DNA of 12,471 bases from Bacillota bacterium (GTDB lineage Bacteria > Bacillota > Clostridia > Acetivibrionales > DSM-1351). Shown in pieces: positions 5,890 through 12,309 of the stretch. The DNA lies in NCBI GenBank assembly GCA_023436515.1, contig JAEZIV010000151.1:1-12471 (forward strand), given 5' to 3'. The notes under the pieces were generated by a model. The model saw only the letters and a program-made list of their open reading frames with translations. It ran no database searches and was not told the origin of the DNA. A program made the position numbers and the translations under genes. How positions within the stretch are numbered: the stretch's first letter is position 1; every line of letters begins with the position of its first letter.

Positions 5890-5985
5890 GAGCAAATTGC
5901 AACAGGCAAATAAACAGCACGAAATACATTAGTTTCCAAGGTGTTTGGGCATTCTGCTTAAATCTAGCCAGTTGTTTTATGAGTT
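5890..5985. repeat. decayed third copy of the fold-back unit
   Basis: CAAATAAACAGCACGAAAT (5907-5925) repeats 18 of 19 bases of the 5' arm of unit 2 (5590-5608), and the bases before it are also alike. AGCCAGTTGTTTTATGAG (5968-5985) looks like a degraded version of the conserved 3' arm. No CTCCT hairpin lies between them, so the copy is shortened and probably non-functional. Its right end abuts the MoxR-operon promoter. The 5' arm match is clear; the 3' arm assignment is tentative. Confidence 0.45.
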
Positions 5986-5997
5986 TTTACGGACAAA

Positions 5998-6021
5998 TAT
6001 AATGGCTTTTTATGGTATAAT
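5998..6021 (+). promoter_or_regulatory. promoter of the MoxR-DUF58-DUF4129 operon
   Basis: The sequence TGGTATAAT at 6013-6021 is an extended -10 element (TGnTATAAT), which can work without a good -35. A second TATAAT lies at 5998-6003. Neither has a strong TTGACA at 17 bases. Initiation near 6028 would leave a leader of about 140 bases before the MoxR start. Confidence 0.55.
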
Positions 6022-6089
6022 TAAGCAAACATTAGCAGGTTGCTAAAAGGATAAAGCACTAAGAATACATATATGTGGGCATGGGTGTA

Positions 6090-6133
6090 GCCGGGAAGTG
6101 TCTCTGGTTAATAGAGAAGTATACTTCTTTGGC
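6090..6133 (+). other. leader hairpin upstream of the MoxR gene
   Basis: GCCGGGAAGT (6090-6099) pairs with ACTTCTTTGGC (6123-6133) through ten pairs, including two G-T, with one bulged base. TCTCT (6101-6105) pairs inside with AGAGA (6113-6117). A further self-complementary ACATATATGT precedes it (6067-6076). No T-run follows, so it is not a standard terminator. I could not match it to a known riboswitch class. Confidence 0.4.
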
Positions 6134-6168
6134 AAATATTTATTTACCCCATGCGGAATGGAGATTGC

Positions 6169-7122
6169 ATGGAACTTCAGGATATAGGACTTTTAGTTGA
6201 GAAGATCAAGAAAAATGTAGCCAAGGTAATTGTGGGCAAGGAGGAGATTATTGATTTATCAATGATCTGTGTTATAACCGGAGGACATATGCTCCTGGAG
6301 GATGTGCCGGGAACAGGAAAAACAGTCTTTGCAAGGGCTCTCGCATCATCTGTAGACTGTTCCTTCCGTAGAATTCAGTTTACACCTGACCTGCTCCCCT
6401 CTGATGTTACCGGAATAAATTTCTTTAATCAGAAGGAAAACAATTTCGTTTTCAGGCCCGGGCCTGTTTTTTCAAATATTGTACTGGCGGATGAGATAAA
6501 CCGTGCAACACCGAGAACTCAGTCAGCTATGCTGGAATGTATGGAGGAGAGACAGGTCACTATTGACGGAGAGACAAAGAAGCTGTCCGCACCCTTTTTA
6601 GTCATAGCAACACAGAATCCCGTAGAAATTCAAGGGACCTTTCCATTACCAGAAGCACAGCTGGACAGATTCCTAATTAAAACCTCAATGGGATATACCG
6701 ACACACAGTCTGGAATAGATATCATTAAGCGTTTTAAGGAAAACAATCCTTTGACCGAGCTAAAGGCTGTCGCTACAGAAGAGGAAATCCTCGAGGCTGC
6801 CGGCATTTATTCAAAGGTAAGAGTATCCGAAGATATTCTTGAATACATAATTAAAATTGCAGAAGGTACAAGGAAGCACCCGGGAGTTCATCTTGGTGTC
6901 AGTCCCAGAGGTACTCTTGCATTGTTGAAGGCAGTACAGGTATATGCTTTGATTAAGGGACGTACCTTTGTTACGCCTGATGACATAAAGGCCATGGCGC
7001 TGCCGGTACTGGCCCATAGAATAATTCCAAAGGGCTTGTCTGCAGAAAATGTGAGTATAAGCGAAAAGGTTATATCAGATGTACTTGCACATACCGAGGT
7101 TCCGCTTGAACAAGCAGAATAG
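6169..7122 (+). CDS. MoxR-family AAA+ ATPase
   Basis: This is a cytoplasmic MoxR-type AAA+ ATPase of 317 residues from the chosen start. Walker A is VPGTGKT (46-52), Walker B is IVLADEIN with D108 and E109, and sensor 1 is ATQNP (147-151). The arginine of GVSPRGT in the lid domain is the sensor 2 residue. EIQGTFPLPEAQLDRF is the MoxR hallmark. MoxR proteins act as chaperones that mature or insert metal cofactors or assemble envelope complexes, usually with DUF58/vWA partners, as here. I start at the ATG at 6169 because GGAG lies five bases upstream. The in-frame ATG at 6151 follows a T- and C-rich stretch with no binding site. The gene leads a three-gene operon; its stop is followed by the run AGGGGGG that serves the next gene. 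Confidence 0.95.
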   Translation: MELQDIGLLVEKIKKNVAKVIVGKEEIIDLSMICVITGGHMLLEDVPGTGKTVFARALASSVDCSFRRIQFTPDLLPSDVTGINFFNQKENNFVFRPGPVFSNIVLADEINRATPRTQSAMLECMEERQVTIDGETKKLSAPFLVIATQNPVEIQGTFPLPEAQLDRFLIKTSMGYTDTQSGIDIIKRFKENNPLTELKAVATEEEILEAAGIYSKVRVSEDILEYIIKIAEGTRKHPGVHLGVSPRGTLALLKAVQVYALIKGRTFVTPDDIKAMALPVLAHRIIPKGLSAENVSISEKVISDVLAHTEVPLEQAE

Positions 7123-7172
7123 GGGGGATTATTATTTTTCTGCAAATTGTACTGGCCCTTCCGCTGCTGATT

Positions 7173-8213
7173 GTGCTAGAAAGCTTGCTATATAAGTTTT
7201 TTATTCTAAGGGGAATGGTTTATAAGAGAAGTATTTCATCTTCCACTGCCTTTGAAGGTGAGAAGATTTACATGATAGAGGAAATTGAAAACAACAGTTT
7301 GCTGCCAATACCCTGGATGAAGGCGGAATCGAGGCTGAGCACCAGGTTGAAGCTTGCAGCCGCCAAAAATATGGATCAGGCTCAGGAGGGCTACCATCGA
7401 AGTGTTTTCTCAATAATGCCTTTTTACAGGATAAAAAGAACCCACGAGATAACCTGCCTCCAGAGAGGTGATTTCAATGTGGGCAATGTTACAATAACCT
7501 CTGGTGATATCTTTGGCTTCGCATCAAAGATAATAACCTATGATAATGAAACCAGACTACTGGTATATCCAAGGCCTCTCGAGCAGAATAAGCTCATTGA
7601 GTGTTACCACTCTCTGCAGGGTGATATTGTGGTGAGGAGGTTTATAAATCCCGATCCCTTTCTGGTTGCCGGAGTACGACAATACCAGTTTGGAGATCCA
7701 ATGTCCTCAATAAGCTGGAAGGCCACAGCAAGAACTAATTCACTACAGGTATACAAGTACGACTACACTGCAGATTCTAATATTCTAATTCTTTTTAATA
7801 TTGACAGCAGCAGTATTCAGGGACCCTTTCCCAATGAATCAGAGTCTAGAAAGATTGAGTACGGCATTCATTTCTGTGCTGCAATAATCGAAAAAACAAT
7901 TGGTCAAGGAATTCCTACAGGCTTTTGCTCAAATGGTCACTTCAGGGATATGAACGAATCAGTTAACATACCTGCCCGCTGTAGTAAAAGCCAGCTTTAC
8001 ACAATACTGGAGGCCTTGGCCAGACTGCAGCTGCACAGAGCATTGTCCTTTTATACAATGATCAAGAATATGAGACCTTCGATACCAAAGGACACAGATA
8101 TATTAATAGTATCTCTGTATACCGATGAAAGCATTGAGGAGGAGATATATCAGCTCCGCCGGAACGGGCATCAGGTTGAGCGTCTCATTATTAATGAAGA
8201 GGAGGTGGCATAA
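7173..8213 (+). CDS. DUF58 domain protein (MoxR partner), start uncertain
   Basis: This is a DUF58 family protein of at least 346 residues. The family signature lies at about 169-198: RQYQFGDPMSSISWKATARTNSLQVYKYD. It is followed by ILILFNIDSSS, a strand and a partial metal-site-like motif of a vWA-like fold. The N-terminal half has EGEKIYMIEEIENNSLLPIPWMK, also typical. The coordinates use the only standard in-frame start, GTG at 7173, but that codon has no ribosome binding site and would cut the usual N-terminal membrane helix. The frame stays open upstream to the AGGGGGG (7121-7127) right after the MoxR stop and would add a hydrophobic IFLQIVLALPLLIV. I therefore suspect initiation at ATT (7131 or 7134) or CTG (7140). 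The gene ends in a one-base stop/start overlap with the next gene, implying coupling. DUF58 proteins are membrane-anchored partners of MoxR; the exact client is unknown. Confidence 0.88.
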   Translation: MLESLLYKFFILRGMVYKRSISSSTAFEGEKIYMIEEIENNSLLPIPWMKAESRLSTRLKLAAAKNMDQAQEGYHRSVFSIMPFYRIKRTHEITCLQRGDFNVGNVTITSGDIFGFASKIITYDNETRLLVYPRPLEQNKLIECYHSLQGDIVVRRFINPDPFLVAGVRQYQFGDPMSSISWKATARTNSLQVYKYDYTADSNILILFNIDSSSIQGPFPNESESRKIEYGIHFCAAIIEKTIGQGIPTGFCSNGHFRDMNESVNIPARCSKSQLYTILEALARLQLHRALSFYTMIKNMRPSIPKDTDILIVSLYTDESIEEEIYQLRRNGHQVERLIINEEEVA

Positions 8214-9484
8214 TGTTTGAAATTGCAGCCTTAACATCAATTCTAGAGATTCTTGTTTTAATGCCGGGCTTTTTTTTCATTCTTCAGTTTTTTTTACCGG
8301 CGACCTTGGCTTTTATGCTTGCCTGCCTATTTAATTTTGTAGCTGTGGCAGCAATACTTTTTTCCAAGCTAAAACCGGGCCCCTTTGTATATAAATTGGT
8401 AACCATTGCTTTATCAATCCTAATTGCTCTCGTAACTGCCGGAATGAACTTCGGAAGTATAATCACCGCGGTTATTTGCATATTTGTATTCAACAGAGTG
8501 AGAACTGAGGTAATAACAGGACGGGATTTGTCAATCCAATTGGCTACTGGAGCTATGTTTTTAAATATCCCTCTCGGCTTGTTTATTCACACCTCAGATT
8601 TAGAAAGCTTGAAATTTTTCGGAAATATAGCTATATGTATATCTGCAGTGACCTCGATTTTGATTCTGGTTACCAAGCAGCTTGATGAGTCCCGGAGATT
8701 TGGAAAGAATTCCATGGGGGTAAGCAGAACTCAGCGCAAGAACAATCAGGTTTTTGCGGGAATACTTATTCTAATCCTTGTTGCCGTCAGCTCTTTCGGG
8801 GATATTGCAGGCGTTTATAAGTTTGTGATGGATTCAATAGCAAGGTTTATATCCCTTATATCAAGCTTGTTTTCACCCAGCAATACTGTTATTTCTGAGA
8901 CTGAGCAGCAAATGCAGTTTATGTTTGAAAATGCCGGCGTAAGGGAACCTTCACTTTTTGAGAAAATATTCCTTTTGATTTTGAATGTAGTGGTTGTTAT
9001 TGTACTTGTGGCAGGTATTTTGTTCCTTTTATTTACTATCGTGAAGCTTTTAATCAGACTGATAAGAAGCTTTGTAAAGTGGCTTAGAAGCGGAGAGCAT
9101 ACAATTGATACTGTTTCTGAGAATGGACATACAGATGAAAAGGAGAGCCTTCTTGATAGAAATCTCAGAAACTTTGTTCAACGGCTTCAAAATATGGCTG
9201 AGGGAATTTCAAATAGAGAAACTCCTTACGATAAGCTCACAGATGATACTTTGAAGGTTAGAAGGCTATTTAAATATTTCACTAAAAGAGTGAAGGCAGC
9301 AGGTGTTGTGGTTTCAAGTGCGTCTACCGCGCAGGAGATATGCCGCGACGCAGGCGGCATATCTCCTGTGACGGAGCAGCTGAATGAGCTGCTGGCTCAT
9401 TGCTATGACAAAGCGCGGTATGACAATACCGCGCCTACTAAGGAACAACTGAGCCAGTTGGAAGAAAAGCTGCTCAAAGGCTAA
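8213..9484 (+). CDS. multi-pass membrane protein with DUF4129-like C-terminal domain
   Basis: This 423-residue protein is the third gene of the MoxR operon. Hydrophobic helices lie at about 12-50 (two), 58-95 (two), 108-125, 136-153, 180-196 and 252-282. A short extracytoplasmic loop covers about 197-250. The cytoplasmic tail has an acidic linker (300-315) and a domain at about 345-420. The pattern VRRLFKYFTKRV ... STAQEI ... LLAHCYDKARYDN fits DUF4129 (PF13559). The layout matches TgpA-like proteins of MoxR/DUF58 loci, except that the large transglutaminase domain expected before the last helix is absent. AGGAGGT lies six to seven bases before the ATG, which overlaps the previous stop (TAATG). 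Its stop TAA overlaps the convergent gene's stop. The last 160 bases are unusually GC-rich and full of perfect inverted repeats. Its role is probably as a membrane partner of the MoxR/DUF58 assembly. Confidence 0.8.
   Translation: MFEIAALTSILEILVLMPGFFFILQFFLPATLAFMLACLFNFVAVAAILFSKLKPGPFVYKLVTIALSILIALVTAGMNFGSIITAVICIFVFNRVRTEVITGRDLSIQLATGAMFLNIPLGLFIHTSDLESLKFFGNIAICISAVTSILILVTKQLDESRRFGKNSMGVSRTQRKNNQVFAGILILILVAVSSFGDIAGVYKFVMDSIARFISLISSLFSPSNTVISETEQQMQFMFENAGVREPSLFEKIFLLILNVVVVIVLVAGILFLLFTIVKLLIRLIRSFVKWLRSGEHTIDTVSENGHTDEKESLLDRNLRNFVQRLQNMAEGISNRETPYDKLTDDTLKVRRLFKYFTKRVKAAGVVVSSASTAQEICRDAGGISPVTEQLNELLAHCYDKARYDNTAPTKEQLSQLEEKLLKG
9325..9460. repeat. cluster of perfect inverted repeats inside the DUF4129 coding end
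   Basis: Four hairpins follow each other within the coding sequence. The first has arms of 14 bases at 9332-9345 and 9355-9368 (CAGGAGATATGCCG and its complement) around nine bases. The second is AATGAGC (9383-9389) with GCTCATT (9395-9401). The third is GCGCGGTAT (9413-9421) with ATACCGCGC (9426-9434). The fourth is CAACTG (9446-9451) with CAGTTG (9455-9460). TACCGCGC also occurs at 9325-9332, so GCGCGGTA at 9413-9420 can pair either way. By my count GC is about 57% over 9321-9440, well above its surroundings. Confidence 0.7.
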
Positions 9485-9497
9485 CGCCCCAGCTTTT
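9465..9497. terminator. bidirectional terminator between convergent genes
   Basis: AAAAGCTG (9465-9472) pairs with CAGCTTTT (9490-9497), and GGC (9479-9481) with GCC (9486-9488) inside. The A-run on the left and T-run on the right would give a U-tail to transcripts from either side. It spans both stop codons, so it lies within the coding ends of both genes. The U-tract is short (four), which limits confidence. Confidence 0.55.
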
Positions 9498-11394
9498 GCT
9501 TGCAATCCTGTATCTGCTTTTCATATTGAGCTTTTTTCGTTGAATCTGTTGTATATTTCAAGGCATTCTCATAGCATTCCAAGGCTCTTTCATAGTTTTT
9601 CACTGAAAGCAGTTTATTAGTACTACCCAGATTGGCCCAGCGATCCGGATTTTTCGGATCGGCCTCAAGGGCCTTTTCAAAGTACCTGATCGCCGAGGCG
9701 GTATCGTTTTTCCCTAAATAAATCCAAGCAGTTTGAGTTAATGCCAATGGATCCTTAGGATAGTAATTCAAATATTCCAGATAATTTTTGAGAGCCTCAT
9801 CATTCTTTTTCTGTTGATAGTATATTAAGCCTAAATTATAATACTGTCTCCCATTGCTTGGATCAAGAGAGAGAATTTGCTTATAAAGCTTCTCTGCCTT
9901 GTCCAGGTTACCTTCCTTGAAGGCCCTGTTGGCCTCCCGGCTTAAATCAATAGTGATGTATGTGTTTAGTGTTATATCATATATTTTTTTTACCGGATCA
10001 TAGATTACTTTGCCGCCGAAGGTATCAGTCAACACCTGTACAGGTATATAATAAACGTTATTTTTAGCAACCGGCGGGGTTTTAAGTAAGGAATCACTGC
10101 CATTAATGCTTATGGTTTTTGAACCCGTTTTGAGGCTAATTGTGTTAGTATAGCGCTTAACAGTTATGTCATTTCCTTTAACTGAATACTCTGCAAAAAG
10201 CTTATTGGCAGTCTCCTGAAGAGGTACCATCAACTCACCTGAGCTACTATCCACATATGCATTATTCTTAGAGACCACTTCCTTACCATTAAAAGAATAT
10301 CTCGATGGAACTGTTTTCATTCTTGTAACTACTAACGCATTACTCAGCTTTCTACCCGGTGAGGTAACCACCTTACCCTTGTGATATAAAGCCGATGAAG
10401 CTCCTCCATCAAGGTTGATGGCGTTTAGCATTCCCATATTCTTGCATATTTCAGCCAACTCCTTAACATTGACATTTGAAACGGTACCAATAATTAACAT
10501 GTTATCCCGTGTAACACCGGCAAAGCTTCTCTGACCTCTGTTAGTATTAATCTTGTCCTCTGTAAAGCCCTCAAGCTTGCCATTTGCCAGAATAGTACCA
10601 TTCTTTAGGAGAGTGGGGCCTGCACCGATGCTAGTGACCATGCTGCTCCAGTCAATGGAAGTAGTAGCGTTTGATGAGGTTTGTGTTGAGGTCTCGATTA
10701 TGTAATCAACCTTGGCACCAATATGAAATTTTTTTATATAACTTGCATTTTCAAGAACAATAACATAGCCACCTGGGGGAATGGGTACCTGTCCTTTTTT
10801 AATCGAGGTTACCTTTCTACCATCAACAGTAATAGAGGTTCTGTTGTGGGTTGGAGTGTTTTTTCCATACCCTGAATCAAAAATAACAATTGATTCCTTG
10901 CTGCTACTATAAGAGTTTATGTTCCAAGCATACCAGCTCCCGGCATCGCCCCAGTCTTCATTAATACTGCCCTTTATTGAGGCTCTTAAGTTTTCTACTG
11001 CGACCTTGTTGTCTGACGAAAAGGCAATAACTGAACCACTTGAACCGATATGATAAAACCTTCCATCCTGTTGTATTGTTCCTGCCGGTTTCATATCAGT
11101 ATAGGAGTTGAAAAAAGTTCCGTTGATGGCAGCTAAAACCTCGGTATCGGCATCCTTGGACTGAGAAATAATGTTGGTAAAATCGTCTGTCTGTCCGATT
11201 TGATTCTTTGCATACTGTGCTTCAACTTTTATGTTTTTATCATTCATATCAACAAAAACTGCCTTAACTGATCTTGTACCCCCTGAAAACTTTACATTCT
11301 GAGTTTTGTAGTTTACCGACTCCTTAGCAAAGGACTGGGGGCTAAAAGCAAATAGAAATAGCATAAGAAAAAGTGGAAAAAATATTTTTTTCAT
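9481..11394 (-). CDS. secreted phosphodiester glycosidase (NAGPA domain) with copper-amine-oxidase-N-like and TPR modules
   Basis: This 637-residue exported protein has a signal peptide at residues 1-23 (cut near SFA-KE). Residues about 40-360 are a phosphodiester glycosidase domain (PF09992, related to the uncovering enzyme NAGPA and to YngK-type proteins). It shows NGTFFN (91-96), GAGPTLLKNG (257-266), NRGQRSFAGV (285-294) and NLDGGASSAL (327-336), with NLDGG the hallmark. Residues about 365-475 look like a copper amine oxidase N-terminal-like domain, a module common in secreted clostridial proteins (MVPLQETANKL, YYIPVQVLTDTFGGKVIYD). Residues 485-637 hold about four TPR units (REANRAFKEGNLDKAEKLYKQ, then YYNLGLIYY). 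It probably acts on wall or exopolysaccharide glycosyl-phosphodiesters, with the other two modules for substrate or partner binding. GGAGG lies four bases before the ATG. It is convergent with the DUF4129 gene, sharing four bases at the stops. Confidence 0.88.
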   Translation of the reverse strand: MKKIFFPLFLMLFLFAFSPQSFAKESVNYKTQNVKFSGGTRSVKAVFVDMNDKNIKVEAQYAKNQIGQTDDFTNIISQSKDADTEVLAAINGTFFNSYTDMKPAGTIQQDGRFYHIGSSGSVIAFSSDNKVAVENLRASIKGSINEDWGDAGSWYAWNINSYSSSKESIVIFDSGYGKNTPTHNRTSITVDGRKVTSIKKGQVPIPPGGYVIVLENASYIKKFHIGAKVDYIIETSTQTSSNATTSIDWSSMVTSIGAGPTLLKNGTILANGKLEGFTEDKINTNRGQRSFAGVTRDNMLIIGTVSNVNVKELAEICKNMGMLNAINLDGGASSALYHKGKVVTSPGRKLSNALVVTRMKTVPSRYSFNGKEVVSKNNAYVDSSSGELMVPLQETANKLFAEYSVKGNDITVKRYTNTISLKTGSKTISINGSDSLLKTPPVAKNNVYYIPVQVLTDTFGGKVIYDPVKKIYDITLNTYITIDLSREANRAFKEGNLDKAEKLYKQILSLDPSNGRQYYNLGLIYYQQKKNDEALKNYLEYLNYYPKDPLALTQTAWIYLGKNDTASAIRYFEKALEADPKNPDRWANLGSTNKLLSVKNYERALECYENALKYTTDSTKKAQYEKQIQDCKQKLGR

Positions 11395-11416
11395 GTAGCC
11401 TCCGATTATGTAAATT

Positions 11417-11446
11417 AATATATTAGTTATCCTTCTCGATTCTCAA
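11417..11446 (-). promoter_or_regulatory. promoter of the NAGPA-domain gene
   Basis: On the minus strand TTGAGA (11446-11441) and TATATT (11422-11417) are 18 bases apart, each with one mismatch to consensus. The leader would be only about 15 bases, leaving room for GGAGG. An inverted repeat, TCGATT (11436-11441) and AATCGA (11451-11456), overlaps the -35 box and could be an operator. Confidence 0.5.
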
Positions 11447-11532
11447 TGATAATCGATTCACTTATATATCGGTAATAAGGTCTGTAAAATTTATGAGTAT
11501 AAGCAAAAATGTTAACAAGGCCAGTGTTTCTA

Positions 11533-11561
11533 TTGACACAAAAACAAGAATAGTATATAGT
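11533..11561 (+). promoter_or_regulatory. promoter of the TrmB-type regulator operon
   Basis: TTGACA (11533-11538) and TATAGT (11556-11561) are separated by exactly 17 bases. Transcription should begin near 11568, about 37 bases before the ATG. The -10 box lies inside the left arm of the inverted repeat at 11551-11588. Confidence 0.8.
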
Positions 11562-11588
11562 GGTTTTGTATAGAACCACTATATACTA
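11551..11588. promoter_or_regulatory. perfect 15-bp inverted repeat, likely operator
   Basis: TAGTATATAGTGGTT (11551-11565) and AACCACTATATACTA (11574-11588) are perfect complements around the 8-base spacer TTGTATAG. The left arm covers the -10 box and the right arm lies in the early transcribed region. Transcription starts after the left arm, so the repeat cannot fold in the RNA and should work as a DNA site, most simply for autorepression by the TrmB-type protein encoded next. Confidence 0.7.
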
Positions 11589-11604
11589 TAAGGTGGAGGA
11601 TGTT

Positions 11605-12294
11605 ATGGATATTATTGATGCACTTATGCAATCAGGCTTTACAAGACACGAATCCATACTCTACATAACCCTGTGCAGGGAAGGGGAATTAACCGGATAT
11701 GAGGCATCAAAAATAAGTGGCATTCCAAGGTCAAATGCATATCTGGGTTTGGCAGGACTTTCTGACAAGGGCGGGGCCTATCGTATAAATGGTGAAACGG
11801 CAAAATACACCGCAGTGGCTCCAGATGAGTTGATTCAGAATTTGAACAGAAGATTTGCTCAGATAATCAAGGTTATAAAGGATGAAATACCTCAGGTAAA
11901 CCATCATGGAGACAGCTTTGTTACAATCAGTGGTAGTCAGCAGATACTGGACAAAATGAAAAATTTGATAGGTCAGGCCAACCAAAGGGTATATATTTCA
12001 ATAGCCAGGGAGCAGCTGGAGTATGTAATGGAGGAGCTGAACGAAGCTAAAAAAAGAGGCTTGAAGGTAGTTATCATTACTTCTGAAAGAGTTGAGCTGG
12101 ATGGAATGGTTTGTTACACCTCAAATAAACAATTTGGAAGTGTACGACTTATTACGGATACTGAAAATGTGCTGACAGGTCAATTATATGGCTCCAATCC
12201 CAGCAGTCTTTTTTCGAGAAATAAGAACATGGTGGAGCTGATTAAGGACTCATTAACAAATGAAATAAAGCTTATAAATATAAACTTTAAATAA
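11605..12294 (+). CDS. TrmB-family transcriptional regulator
   Basis: This 229-residue regulator has an N-terminal winged helix of the TrmB family (PF01978) at residues about 1-75. The pattern is MDIIDALMQSGFTRHESILYITLCREGELTGYEASKISGIPRSNAYLGLAGLSDKG, then YTAVAPDELIQNL leading into a short coiled segment. The C-terminal part, about 105-225, starts SGSQQILDKMKNLIGQANQRVYISI and resembles the phospholipase-D-like effector domain of bacterial TrmB relatives; ligand unknown. I use the ATG at 11605 because AGGTGGAGG lies five bases upstream. The longer in-frame GTG at 11560 falls inside the -10 box and cannot be used. The next gene starts 15 bases downstream, so the regulator is co-transcribed with a decarboxylase-like gene and probably controls it and itself through the repeat at 11551-11588. 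Confidence 0.9.
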   Translation: MDIIDALMQSGFTRHESILYITLCREGELTGYEASKISGIPRSNAYLGLAGLSDKGGAYRINGETAKYTAVAPDELIQNLNRRFAQIIKVIKDEIPQVNHHGDSFVTISGSQQILDKMKNLIGQANQRVYISIAREQLEYVMEELNEAKKRGLKVVIITSERVELDGMVCYTSNKQFGSVRLITDTENVLTGQLYGSNPSSLFSRNKNMVELIKDSLTNEIKLININFK

Positions 12295-12309
12295 AGCGGA
12301 GGCGATATT

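Noticed and set aside
5306..5985. Retron, integron attC array or CRISPR array as explanation of the repeats
   Set aside because: No reverse transcriptase, integrase or cas gene is in the window. The units are unequal, there is no regular spacer structure, and no attC core sites were seen.
5678..6002. Short plus-strand open frames of 84 and 68 residues in the gene-free stretch
   Set aside because: They run through inverted repeats and the G-rich tract, have no credible ribosome binding site and encode low-complexity, unrelated sequence.
6022..6168. c-di-GMP, c-di-AMP or T-box riboswitch in the MoxR leader
   Set aside because: The conserved cores I know for these classes are not present. Only a generic hairpin can be supported.
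9325..9434. Palindromic element inserted into the reading frame (RPE-like)
   Set aside because: The encoded residues (STAQEI through LLAHCYDKARYDN) fit the DUF4129 pattern continuously, so nothing appears inserted.
11560..11604. Earlier GTG start for the TrmB-type regulator
   Set aside because: The GTG overlaps the -10 box and would lie upstream of the transcription start. The ATG at 11605 has an excellent binding site.
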